This document shows, one piece after another, positions 10,441 to 21,540 of a DNA stretch of 64,000 nucleotides (within the stretch, counting starts at the first letter, position 1; each line of letters opens with the position of its first letter). The position numbers were made by a program, and so were the translations under genes. Location: the NCBI GenBank assembly GCA_902729315.2, contig LR746279.1, positions 315,001 through 379,000 on the forward strand. The letters are read 5' to 3'. Source of the DNA: Spirodela intermedia. Taxonomy: Eukaryota > Streptophyta > Magnoliopsida > Alismatales > Araceae. The notes beneath the pieces were generated by a model, which saw only the letters and a list, made by a program, of their open reading frames with translations, ran no database searches and was not told where the DNA came from.

Positions 10441-10925
10441 ACATGAAATTGTAAAGGTCCCCTAGGTTCATGTTGTAGTATTTATCAACTATTTTGAAAT
10501 ATTTCATCCTCCAACTATTATTAAAAATAAATAAACCGCAAAATATCAAAATAAATGAAACAGTAACAGGTGAATAAAATAAAAAGTATCCAAATCTCCT
10601 GAATTGGCCTTGTTTTATCCATCTTTTGCCATCCTTTTTGCTCTCTCCTCATTACAAGGACAAGCTTTTTCAAGGGGTTTTCCAAAAAATCCTAGATTAC
10701 CTTTTTAACTTCTCTCCAAAAAGGTTTGAACTGTCTAGCATTGGGGATCATACCAGACAAGTTGTTGAAGACAGCACTAGATTTTTCATGGTATCCATGG
10801 CTACCATTTTCACTAGTAGAGAACGTCAGATGTGGTTGGTTACTTGTTGAGTTCAAAGGCCGAAGTCCTTTTTGCTCTCGAATTTTCCAAGGAATGATGC
10901 TGTTAATCTCTTTCGAGTAAATCAT
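10440..10925 (-). pseudogene. RLP relic 2 (3' end of an RLP gene)
   Basis: Matches the 3' end of the intact RLP. On the minus strand it reads NNLSGMIPNARQFKPF where the gene has NNMTGMIPNGIQFRSF. The stretch at 10490-10560 (TTGAAATATTTCATCCTCCAAC) matches the RLP tail and stop region. It ends at 10924, within the MISGIIP region, where the left LTR of a gag-only element begins. Frames are broken. Confidence 0.75.
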
Positions 10926-11191
10926 GTAAGGAAACTCTTTCGAGAGTTGGAGACTAGCTATCTTGTACCGGCACCCGAAGACCGGTGGTCTTGGTTTGTA
11001 TTGCTTTCGTCTTCATCGAGTTCATCTTCCTCCTCTTGCTTCTCTTTACTCCTCTCTCTAACCCATTTTTCCCCCTATTTACACCCTCTTCTGGTCCACA
11101 AGAGCTCACTTCACGGCGGACTCGGTCAGTGAGACATAGAGTTGGGTCTTGTGTGTGCAGTCAATGAGCCAGGACCAATGGGAGCCCATCA
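10925..11191 (+). repeat. Left LTR of the gag-only element
   Basis: TGTAAGGAAACTC to GGGAGCCCATCA; about 267 bp, pairing with 12715-12991. Confidence 0.6.
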
Positions 11192-11205
11192 AGTGTTAGA
11201 GCCTC

Positions 11206-12360
11206 ATGGGGCCCAAACTAATAGATCCTAAGTTAGATTCTCTAGAGAAGGAGCTTGAGGAGTTCCGGCTCCTTACCTACTCCAAGCAAGTGACAAATGC
11301 AGATCAGCTGCATGCACTACAGTCCGACCTAACCAATGTGCACCAACAGCTAGGATCACTTGCTCAGATACTAGATGCCATCTAGCTGCAACTGGACCTC
11401 CCCCAAGGCAGAGTGGAAAAATCGGTGACCCCAATAAAACCATCAGCACAATGGGCCAACGATAAAACCAACGCCGGTCCTCAACCAATGGGGACAAGAG
11501 AACCCGATCACTGAGAGGAGCCATTTGTGAACCACGAAGGCCGTAACGGAGCCACTGACCATTTGAGGAACCCACCAGAACCCAACCCCAAACGACAACT
11601 AGAATTTCCAATATTTGCAAGCTCAGACCAAGAAGGGTGGATATATCATGTGGAGCTCTACTTCTCCATCTAGTGACTGACGACACCCGAGAAACTAGCG
11701 GAGGCTTGCATCAGCATGGACGGGAAGGCTCTCCATTGGCTTCAGTGGGTCGAATCTCAGCAGCCGTTCTGCAGCTGGGAAGACTTAAAATATAGGCTGC
11801 TGGAATGCTACGGAGACAAGCTTTCAAGCTCCATATGCCGCGAACTTGAGCAGATAGGTTCAGTGGACTATTGGGAGTAGTTTGAACTACTATCTGGTGT
11901 CCTCCATGATGTGCTAGATACTATCTTGGAAACAAACTTCGTTAAGGATTTACGGCGGGAGATACAGGAAGAAGTGATCACCCTCAACTCACGAGGCTTG
12001 GAGGCAATAATGCAAGAGGCCTAGAAGATTGAAACTAAGTTGCTAATGGTGCCGAGCAGAGGGTGACCGCAGCAGGGCAGAGGCTCGGAGAGAGTACCCT
12101 CGACGTATGATGAGTGCTCGCTATGCCCCCCGCCAACCGGCACGAGCAACTACAAAGGAGAACAAGGCCTGGCGCCACCTACGGCAAGCACGGCGGCCCC
12201 CACAGTTGGTGCGCCTCCAGCAGATCGGCGACGACGGGTGCACCTCACATTGGTAGAATTCTAGGCCCAAAGGGTCCAAGGCCTCTACTTCCACTACGAT
12301 GAGAAGTTCGTGCATGGCCATCGGTGGTGCAGTCGTGAGCTGAATATTCTATTCTGCCCC
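11206..12360 (+). pseudogene. Degenerate Gypsy-type gag
   Basis: Starts MGPKLIDPKLDSLEKELEEF (coiled-coil-like), then has a retrotransposon gag domain with EGWIYHVELYFS, EKLAEACISMDGKALHWLQW and CSWEDLKYRLLECYGDK (about 11635-11820). It ends with a remnant YHDEKFVHGHRWCSRELNIL-like zinc-knuckle region of plant Ty3/Gypsy gag (about 12285-12350). Several in-frame stops and shifts (for example near 11385, 11670, 11878 and 12022) make it non-functional. Confidence 0.75.
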
Positions 12361-12714
12361 ACTGACTCGAAGTAGAGGAGCTCTTCCTAGACCGCGGAAG
12401 ACGGTGAGATCGTGTAGCTCAGAGTCACTTGAATTGCAGTTTGAGGACAAGATGTGAAATTGAGAGGAGAGTATTGAAGAGGCCCGACAGTAGGAACTGG
12501 GCCGAGGAGAGTGCGGTCTCGACAAAACCAGCCCAATCAAGTGCTATAGTCCAGCAGCCCGAGCGGACTGCAAGATAATGGGTCATGAGAACTTGCAACG
12601 GATCCTGCTCAAATGATAGGATTCGATGCCCGACGGATCCTATCTCGTGATAAGTTCCATCAAGGATGGCTATAGTGAAGAAGGAACAACCTCAGTAGAG
12701 AAGGAGAAAAATCA

Positions 12715-12991
12715 TGTAAAGAAACTCTTTCAGGACCTGGAGACTCACCATCTTCTATTGGCGACCCCAAGACCGGTGGTCTTAGTTTGTATTGTTTTCA
12801 TCTTCATTGGGTTCATCTTCATCCTCTTGCTCCTCTTTCCTCCTCTCTCTACCCATTTTTCCCCCCATTATGCCCTCTTCCGGTTCGCACGAGCTCACTT
12901 CACGGCGGACTTGGTCAGTGAGACGTAGAGTTGGGTCTTGTGTGCACAGTCAACGAGCTACGACCTTGACCACGTTAATGGGAGCCGATCA
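12715..12991 (+). repeat. Right LTR of the gag-only element
   Basis: TGTAAAGAAACTC to GGGAGCCGATCA; matches the left LTR with scattered substitutions and a short insertion near the end. Confidence 0.6.
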
Positions 12992-13079
12992 GAATCACAC
13001 AATGAAAATGCTGTCACTACCCCAGATTCCAAGGGGGAACATGACCAAGAAGAGGATGATGGAAGACCTCATGATAGCC

Positions 13080-14640
13080 GATGGTGCTGTCGGAGCCTAT
13101 CTAGAAATGGGCGTTGGTGAAGAGGTAACAGCACGCCATCCCCTCGCACGGGCCACCAATCTAGCTCGCCGTCTTCCCCATTAGAACGAGTGGGACGAAA
13201 GAAGTGAGCTCCAAAGATGGTAAGGCTTGGGATATGGTGCCACAAACTCCCAATACAAGGGTCTTTTCGTCTCTTTCATACACAAGGCTCCCTAGTGCAG
13301 TCAGTCAAGAATTTGCTCAAATCTCTCAGCTAGACCAATCTCCTGGACTACCTATAAGATTATTGGATAGTGATTTGTTGGTCAAATCACCCTGCTGGAA
13401 CGACAAGCGTAGTTATGGACAGAACTTGGCCTGACACCCTTTTCTGACATCCTCAGTTTAACTTGTTGGCTAGAGTAAACGCTCGCGTATCCTTGTCTTG
13501 GACAAGGGGGTTATTGCTTCCTGAAGCATCAAGGGATCAACTTTTTCTTGTTCCGCCAACTAAGAGGGAACTAGTCCATTAACCCAGTAACACTCTTAAT
13601 GCTTCCCAGCTTCCTTAGGAATCTGTATGGACTGGCCTTGACAAGCCACTGAAGTAATGATCTAGCTTCCTAGCTAATGTTTAGGTATTCGACATTTCTT
13701 TGTAGCATTTTTTGGTTCTCGATTAACCTAGTATTAATTATCTAAATTCAGTTATTATTTATGAAAGAATAGCTTTTTCTCCACTTAAATGAGGACCTAT
13801 GCTCACTTCAAACCTTCAATCTCTTCTTGTAAAGGTGTAAACATTCTGTTCGTTCTTCAGTTGAATTGGATAGGTTTTACAACCTGTATAAAGATGAACT
13901 TATTTTTTACCATCTAAATGAAGATTCCTAGCATTTCTGCATGATTTCAAATTAAAAAATGCTGTCTTTTATGACAACAACCTATGGTCTTACACCAATA
14001 ACAACGAAGTGATTTTTTTTTATAAAGTCAAACTAAAAATATTAAAATGATGCATATTAACTTCGAATCTATGATTTTTAACTATCACATCACAATTCTT
14101 GATATTTATTAACATTCTAAACTATTATTTACCATTGGTTTGTCATGGTTTTAGGTAAAAGAGAATGCTAAGAAAGTTAGTAACTTTTTTAAGATTCTAC
14201 GACTGTCCTGACTTCAATGATAAACATCACATCAAACCAAAAGTTCAAATGAAAGTTTGAATGCACTGTAACTACGAGAAATGAAGAAAGAAGACTTACA
14301 TGTTCTAACGAGCATTCAGATTTTTTTAAAAAATATTAAAAAAATCAGGTCTCTCATGTTACCAAAACATTTTTATTTTCGTCCTTTTGCATGTAGTTAG
14401 GAAAATCATATAATTGAGTTCTACTTTGCTTATCCGTATGGGTTAAATCATCTCTGAATTCTCTCTAGGTTTGCTCTTGCGAGCATTGTCGTTAGTGGTT
14501 CCTCAAAATATTATTTATTTGTTATTTTATCACATAAGTTTCCAAAATGTACAGGCCCCTATCACCTTTGGAAATTGAGAAACTTGATGCCAAAGGGGAA
14601 GATTAAGGACAAGAAAATCACAAAGTACGAAGTTTCTTCC
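13080..14640 (-). repeat. Copy of the ABCG 3' flank
   Basis: Collinear with 23785-26990 once the solo LTR at 24389-26101 is removed. Both copies share GATGGTGCTG, GGGCCACCAATCTAGCT, CAAGGGATCAACTTTTTCTTG and the final ABCG exon. Since the copy at 23.8 kb lies directly downstream of the intact ABCG gene, this block is the downstream flank of a lost minus-strand ABCG gene. A 130-codon plus-strand frame at 12792-13184 crosses its edge and is not a gene. Confidence 0.8.
14567..14637 (-). pseudogene. ABCG relic 2: C-terminal exon remnant
   Basis: Minus strand reads FVIFLSLIFPFGIKFLNFQR then stop, matching the last residues of the intact transporter ([21 protein letters not shown]). The match stops near 14637; upstream exons of this copy are missing and unrelated sequence follows. 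It belonged to a third ABCG gene in the window. Confidence 0.8.
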
Positions 14641-15249
14641 AAACATTTCGTCACTAACCAAGGGTGGTGATGACACCGTAATGCGTAATCACACGGTTCG
14701 TAGTGATCCTTATGATTTTATGTGATCGATTTTAATTTGGAAAGCAATGACTAAGAGGTGGTGTGGAGCACCAGCCCAACTTCGTTGATGATTACTTCTT
14801 TGCTCCCCAAGATTTTGTCCATACACCTGGGCATTTGTCATTCGTCTTCTTCTCGTCTGGCCCTCGCTCTTCCAGCCTCCACGATTGATAAATAGACGTT
14901 CAGGAGCTCCCATTCTTATCCGTCTCCCCATACTTCCTCTTTTAGATACCTCTTGTATCCTCCAAGGCTGATAAGATCTTCAAGTGCTCCATCCTCTCCT
15001 CTTGTTCTTTTTCCTCCTACAACTTCTACTGCCATTATTTTCGCTCCAACTCTTTTTTATGTCGTAATCTAGCTTTAGCTGGACCTCCTTTTCAACTTCA
15101 GAAGATTATCACTTGTTCTGTAGATGGTTGTGGTATGAAGAACCAGTGGAGGTGGCAAGGTAAGGTTACTTCCCTACCGCCGTCCTGCTTGAGCTGTAGA
15201 AGATCACTCGGGGGTCATATCATGCACGAAAGGCAGGGCAAGAGAACCC
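14640..15249. other. Junction between two ABCG relics, no gene
   Basis: Joins the minus-strand C-terminal remnant to the plus-strand start of ABCG relic 1. No feature is recognised. A 73-codon minus-strand frame at 14710-14931 has no known motif. Confidence 0.4.
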
Positions 15250-18200
15250 ATGGCTGCGGGTGATCTCACCCATTCTGGTGGCAGTAGCAGTAGGAGTTGG
15301 GCCCGCTGTGTTTCTGGGAGCTTTCGTGAGTTGGGGAGCAACCCATCGGATTTGTTCCACTCCAGGGGTCACGACGAGGATGATGAGGCCGATCTCCAAC
15401 GGGCAGCCCTTGAGAGGCTACTCGGGTCGCGGCGGGAGTTTGTACCGCAGAAGTCAGTTGACGATGATGCCGTTGATGTCGCCACTCTCGGCGACCTGGA
15501 CAAGAAGATCCTAGTAGAGCATTTTCCGCAGGTTGTCGAGGAGGAGAATGAACGACTCCCCCGCCTCAGGAAAAGGATGGAGAGGTTGATATTTCTCTTC
15601 ACAATATAAAATAGACGTGTGCGTATATTCCTGATGAAATTGGACCTATTTATGACACGTGAAACAGCAGACTGAAGTCCGGTAAGAGAATTTGTCCCTG
15701 GAGGCAGACGCATACGTGGGGACGAGGGCTCTTCCCACCCTATTAAACTCCGCCGTCAACGCAATCGAGGTCCGAATTTCCTTGTCATCTTCTCTGCTAT
15801 ATTTCCTTATGGATTCTTCCTTTCCGGGCTCTATTACAATTAAGTTTTCGAGAACTTGGGTGGTGTATCTCCGTAACATTCCACAGGGAATGGTCGGATT
15901 GTCCGGTGCCTCCCAGTCGAAGAAAATGGTCAACAAGATCCTGACTAGCGTCTCGGGAATTTTGCAACCTTCAAGGTATGTCCCCGAGTCATCTCAATGA
16001 AACCCAGAGTAGTAAGAAATAAATCAGATATTGATATCATTAGTTAAGTATAATTGTTCCTTCTGGAAAAGCTACACACATAATTAAAGACTAGGATCAC
16101 AAATCTCTGTTTGAAAATGAACAATTATCAAAACAAAGAGTTTAACGGATGTTATTTTATTATTCTTATTCTTGTAAATATTATTCCCAATGACTTGTAG
16201 CCAATATTATTTGAGGAAAAAGAGAAATATTTTACGCTTTTTCTGATAAATAGCTGCCCACCCCCATTCTGATTAGTTACTCTGCACACAGAATTGTAGA
16301 GTAGGATCATAAAATGTAAACTGTTATTTTATTACTCTTACAACTGTTCTTCCATAGAACACCTCTACGCAGTAGTATTTGATTGAAAGAGGGGAAATAT
16401 TGTACGCTATTTATAATAAAATATTTTCCCCGGTCATTCTCCCTCTTAGAAACCTCCCGATTAGTACATTCGTTCAGGATGACGCTGCTCCTAGACTCCC
16501 CCGGGGCAGGGAAGACCACTCTATTACTGGTTCTTTCAAGGAAGCTGGACAAGAGCCTTAGGTTAAACTCTAACTTAGTTAATCTCTGCTCTATCGGAGC
16601 CCTATATTGTTTGACTGGCATCAAATCATTTAACAGGTAGTGGCCGGGTCACATACTGTGGCCACGAGATGACGGAGTTCGTCCCTCAGAGAACCAGTGC
16701 CTACATCAGTCAACGAGACCTTCACCTTGGCGGGATGACAGTTAGAGGGACTATTGACTTCTCTGGGCTGTGCCTGGCGTCGGAACGAGGTACAAGATGC
16801 TGTCGTAGCTATCTAGGTAGGAGCAAGAGAGGGGCATAAAGCCGGACCGTGAATTTGATTCATTCATGAAGATGGCCTTGTCACGAGACCAGGGTGAACG
16901 TCTTTCTACGGAGTACCTCCTAAAGATTTATACTCGCCCGTTTGCGACTTGTTCTTTTTAGTTACTATATTAAAATAAATACGGATAGATGATCGATCGA
17001 TCTGCCGACTATTACGTGGATAGATGCTCGGACTGGATGTGTGTCCTGATATCTTAGTCGGTGACGATATGAAGAGGGAAATCTCCGGGGAACAGAGGAA
17101 ACGACTGAGCACTGGTGGGGCACTGATGCCCGAGCTAGAATCAAAGGAGCCCTTACAAGTGATTATCTATTTATGCGAGCAACACATGGACCATTATTTT
17201 GCTAAAAAACTATCCTCCAGAATAATTAATAATTAAAACGGATGTACATGAATGCAAACAGGAAATATACAAGTATGTAACATTTTAGTTTAGTTTTATT
17301 ACTTAATGGTAAAGAAAGGTCGTGAGTTCTTGTTAGGTTACTTGGCCCTGAAACAGCTTGACCACAGTTACTTTCCCTACAAACCCTGCTACTCTTCACC
17401 CGTCCGCCAGGCTACAAACCCTGATACTACGTTTCGCAGCATCCAGACCATTCAGCAACATCAGTCTAGGCTTCCCCGACATTCTGTTTCCATTCTTGCC
17501 AACGCCGCTGCGACTGACCTCCCTCTGTTAGCTCTCTATCTCCTCCCTTACCTACGCGCTTCCAAGAAAGAGTGCCGAGGCACTGCAGAAGGTATCATCT
17601 TGAGTAGCGTAGTACATGATGAAGGACGAAGTAATAATTGTTATCCGAGTTTTACAGAGTTAACGAACAGAAGTAAACTTGCTCATGAAGAAGTATTGAA
17701 GAGCCAAAAAACCGGTTGAACCTTCTCTTGACATCTACAATTGCCAATTATTTCTCTCCTGTTTAAAGCTAAGCAAAAGAGTTTAAACTACATCTTTGAA
17801 TTTTCTTTAGGCCTTTTGTGACACACGTCACAGTGACACCAAGGATTCCACATGCCAACAGTCCAACCTGCCCATTAGTATCTACCTTGGAACATTACTT
17901 TTTATTTGATTATTCCTTAGCCCTATCTCCCATGTTAGAATAGTTCCCTATTTGTTTTATATCAAGTTGGTAGTCCATTCATTGTGAGTGAGTTTCAGTT
18001 GGATGGGTCAGTAACTACGACGAGGTAATTCTAACCACACAACAACCTTTTTTCCCACTGGACTTTGGAATTTCTTAATTCATGACCATACAATGGCACC
18101 GCCCTATCCTTCAACTACTACTGTTTTTGCAGGCGATTCCAGAGGTTTCCAAGATCGAGAAGGGTCAAAGTCATGCGGCGTGGATGCTCGAAATCAGCAC

Positions 18201-19605
18201 TCCTTCAGTAGAAGCTAACCTCAACCTAGATTTGGCAGACGTTTACACAAGATCTTTGCTTTATCAGTAAGTTTGATGAGACGCAGTCCTGTGAATTGAA
18301 AATTTTTGATCTGGCACATCTCCTGAATGAAGAAGGTCCTTTTTCTAGGCCAGAACAATCCAGGAAAAATCAGGAAATTAACGAGGAGCTGAGCACTTCT
18401 CTTTCCCGCGAAGTACGCCCAGAGCTTCGCGACCCAATTACGCCCTGCTTCTGGAAACGGTACTGTCTTACTTGAGGAACCCCTCATTCAAAGCCGTTAG
18501 ATTCTTCACCACAGTCATTATGGGTCTTTTATTTGGCACCTGGAACAAGGGGCAGCAGACGTAAGTGACCCTTAGGTTACTACATTTCTTTCAGATAGCC
18601 CCATTAAAGTGTACCTTAATATTATAACATCCGATGATGCAAACAGGAAGACCCAACAAGACATGTTGAATCTGATAGGAGCTGTGTACTGTTTTGCCTT
18701 CTTCCTTGGATTCACCATTGGCACAACGGTGCAGCCGATTGTGGGTATTGAGAGGACAGTTTTCTACTGTGAGAGAGCTGCGGGCGTGTATTCGGCCTTG
18801 CCCATGCTTTCGCTCAAGTTAGGAAAATTTCCACCCATTTCTCATAATTTACCACTTTTTTCTCTTTTCTAAGGTACGCATCACGTTTGACTATCAATTG
18901 ATAACACCGTTCATGTTCTGGGTCGGTGAGCATCGAGACTATCTAAATAGGATCTCAAGCCCTCCTTTAGTGCCTTATATATGTTACTCGATGACAACAT
19001 TTAGCTGGGAGGTGGACAAATTCCTGTGGTTCATTCTCCCGGTGTTCATGTGCTTTCTCTACTTTGCGACGCACAGGATGATGTCCAAAGCAATTACCGT
19101 TCATGTCAACTCGCTACAATTATAATGGTTCTCTTCTTCAACTTCTGGAACATATTCAGCAGCTTCCTCATCTACAGACCAGTAAGAAATTTTTGGACTA
19201 TGATCACATTTGAGGATATCAGACACGTCACAAAAATATGCTGCCCTATTTTACTCATAATGAACAAATTTAAGTTGAATTGTCTATTCCTTAACACAAT
19301 ATTATGCGAGCGGTTACTATCTAAGATGGGCCTTTGGTTTCCAACCGCAAAAATATTGTTTACATCGTTGAACAAAGCTAGACCTTGCTGATGTAATGCA
19401 TATGATGAATGAGCTATAATGAACATCTGTTGGATATTATAAAAGAACTTCCAGTGCCTTTCGATTGGATTGCATCCTTTGCTTACGGTCTACTATTAAA
19501 ACGTTTGACTGTTCTGTAAATGCTTTCAAAGTTGTGGAGATAGTGCTACTGGAAATCACCAATGGCTTGGACAACTTATGGGCTGAACGAAAAGATGCTT
19601 CCCCA
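15250..19605 (+). pseudogene. ABCG/PDR transporter pseudogene (ABCG relic 1)
   Basis: Plus-strand relative of the intact gene at 26926-33976. Recognised exons: 1 (15250-15582, start MAAGD, FRELGSNPSDLFHSRG), 2 (about 15693-15770), 3 (15890-15975), 4 with an altered Walker A (16478-16562, DSPGAGKTT in place of GPPGSGKTT), 5 (about 16637-16900, frame broken), 6 (about 17021-17115, signature altered to SGEQRKR). Exons 7-15 are missing, so the rest of NBD1, membrane domain 1 and NBD2 are gone. Then exon 16 (18134-18268), 17 (18365-18560, shortened and shifted), 18 (about 18648-18820), 19 (about 18890-19182) and a scrap of exon 20 (TGGCTTGGACAACTTATGGG near 19563). About 1 kb between exons 6 and 16 (17116-18130) has no ABCG match. 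Confidence 0.9.
17116..18130. other. Unassigned filler inside ABCG relic 1
   Basis: Occupies the place of exons 7-15. It includes a 137-codon plus-strand frame (17306-17719) with no recognised domain. No LTR or clear inverted ends are seen. It may be intron remnants plus an inserted fragment. Confidence 0.4.
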
Positions 19606-20930
19606 CCTTGCTTATCGGGTTTAGGTCTATTTTTCATCATTTGACTTTCTTCTATTTTGTTATTCTCTTTGTGAGTTTCCTTAAAATATTTGTCATGTCT
19701 TGAATCACCTATTAATGCTGAATGTGGGAACACATCAAAATTCAAAGAAGTTTGGGAGATTTAAAGCACAGAAAATATTATTTTATTATTAATAATTTTT
19801 AATAAATTATTTATAATAAAAAAATCATATTGAAATTGACCATCATCTCTCTTGACAACTTCAATTCACCAAAATAAAATTTTAAGTATAATTTTGAATT
19901 GAGTTTATAAATATTTCAAATTTGATCATTTTGTTTACAATCACCAAATTGATATAAGAGATTCATCTTTTTCATCAAATTTGTAGCCACACTCAAAGTT
20001 GATATCATACTTCAAAAATCAATCCTTAGTAAAAACTTTCATATTATTTCTATCTTTAAGGAGCTGAACATGTTAATTAATTTTTGGTAACAAAGAGCCA
20101 TGAATCTAGAGGAAAATTTATAAGAGAAATTTTAAGGGAGTTGAACCTAGTAATTAGCTATTGTGATGAAATGATGAATCTTAGTGGAACTTGAGAACAA
20201 AAATTATTCTTGGAGACTAGAGATAGGTGGTGCACCAAACCAATTTAAAACTCCCTTAGCCTTACTCGTTTAACCTAGAAAGACTATAGAACTTAGAATT
20301 TTGAGGTAAAGGTAAATAAATTCAAAGAGAACAAATTGGAATTAAAGGACTAAAAGTTGATTAAATCAAGCCCCCTTGAATACAACCTTAAATCCGACAA
20401 GAAGAGCTAATAAATTTTTACGTTTGTAGAAATATGTAAATTAATTTGAACATATTATAACAGTCATGTATCAAACCAAACTAAACTTGTACTTGTGTGA
20501 TATAAACAACTAAAATCTAAAATCCATGAATATGTACATTTATTAGTAACAATAAATAATGAGACCATGTTCCCTACATTACTTTCTGATTAATTATTCA
20601 CAACATTTTTAGAATTAGAAGAGTGATTCTTAATAATCTTGCCACAATTAATTTAGAAAAATAATTTTCCAAATGCCCATTCTCATGGCACTTCATTTTT
20701 CGTTATAAGCCAGCTTGCTTTGGACTTTGGTCATCTTTCTTCTTTCCTTCGTCCTTCTTTATTCTCTTACTCTCTTAGCCATCGAGCCTTTACCTTGCAT
20801 CCTATCAAAATTCACCTTTTTGTAATAATACTGGAAAATAGCTGATGTTACCTGTACATATTTAACTTTTATTTTACGTACAATACTAACGATTGGAAGG
20901 AAGGAGAAAAAGAATAAGAGTTTATTTGGT
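19605..20930. other. AT-rich intergenic DNA, no gene seen
   Basis: Very AT-rich with no coding signal or recognised repeat ends. Sits between the 3' end of ABCG relic 1 and the GC-rich patch at 21 kb. Confidence 0.5.
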
Positions 20931-21540
20931 TAGTGGGATGGTCGAGAGGACCCCATCATCCCCGGTCAGTAGGATGGTGGAGAGGACCACCGTCGCCCCT
21001 GGTTAAGGGGTTGGTCAAGAGGACCCCGCGCTCCCGGTCAGAGCTTGCAGCCTGACGCACCCTCGTCGCGTGTCCTCCGGGTGCCACCGCCCTTCTTGCT
21101 TCCTCCGCTTCACCCCTGATGAGCCGCCACATCGTTGCCGTCTCCCTCCAGTGTCGCCGTCCCGCCTTTCGGCCGCTTTCATCGTCGCTGCCCCCTCCGG
21201 TGCCGCCGTCCTACCTTCCACCTGCCTCCGTCGTTGCCTTCTCCTTCCGCCACCGCCGTTCCGCCGTTCCGCCGTTCCCCGTCTCCAGCACCATCACTTG
21301 CACGCTGCCGCAACCTCCCGCCGCCACCGCTCACTCGCCGCTGCCGCCTCCGCCTTTTGCCACCACGGCCCATGCTGCCAGCATTGAGTTGCGGGCGAAA
21401 TGCCCGAATTAGGGCTTCGGCAGCGACCATTTTAAGATGGTCAATCATTGGCCCCGCTCACCAGTCCTGCCAGCCCAGCCCACCTGACCCGCCATTTCAC
21501 CAACCTGAACCACAAGTCTAAGTCCAAGCCCACATTTCAC
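20930..21540. repeat. GC-rich patch with short tandem repeat
   Basis: Begins with about three units of roughly 38 bp sharing GGTCAGTAGGATGGTGGAGAGGACC-type sequence (20935-21042), followed by CCG/GCC-rich sequence up to about 21400. Several overlapping frames are open on both strands, as expected from high GC rather than from a gene. The end (about 21470-21540: AGCCCAGCCCACCTGACCC and further GCCCA motifs) resembles repeat DNA seen near LTR elements. Origin unknown. Confidence 0.45.

Larger units (their letters stand above)
10925..12991 (+). mobile_element. Gag-only LTR retrotransposon (TR-GAG-like)
   Basis: Two similar direct repeats, 10925-11191 and 12715-12991, start TGTAA and end in ATCA; they share TTCACGGCGGACT and GAGTTGGGTCTTGTGTG. 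A possible primer site (AGTGTTAGAGCC, close to a tRNA-Met site) follows the left repeat, and a purine tract GAGAAGGAGAAAAA precedes the right one. The inside, about 1.5 kb, holds only a decayed gag, with no protease, integrase or reverse transcriptase. Left flank AATCA and right flank GAATCA suggest a target duplication displaced by one base. It may be a non-autonomous element of the TR-GAG kind or a deletion derivative of a Gypsy element. Confidence 0.65.

Noticed and set aside
21070-21521. Proline/arginine-rich frames as a gene
   Set aside because: Open on both strands in a CCG-rich patch; no start context, intron signals or conserved motif.
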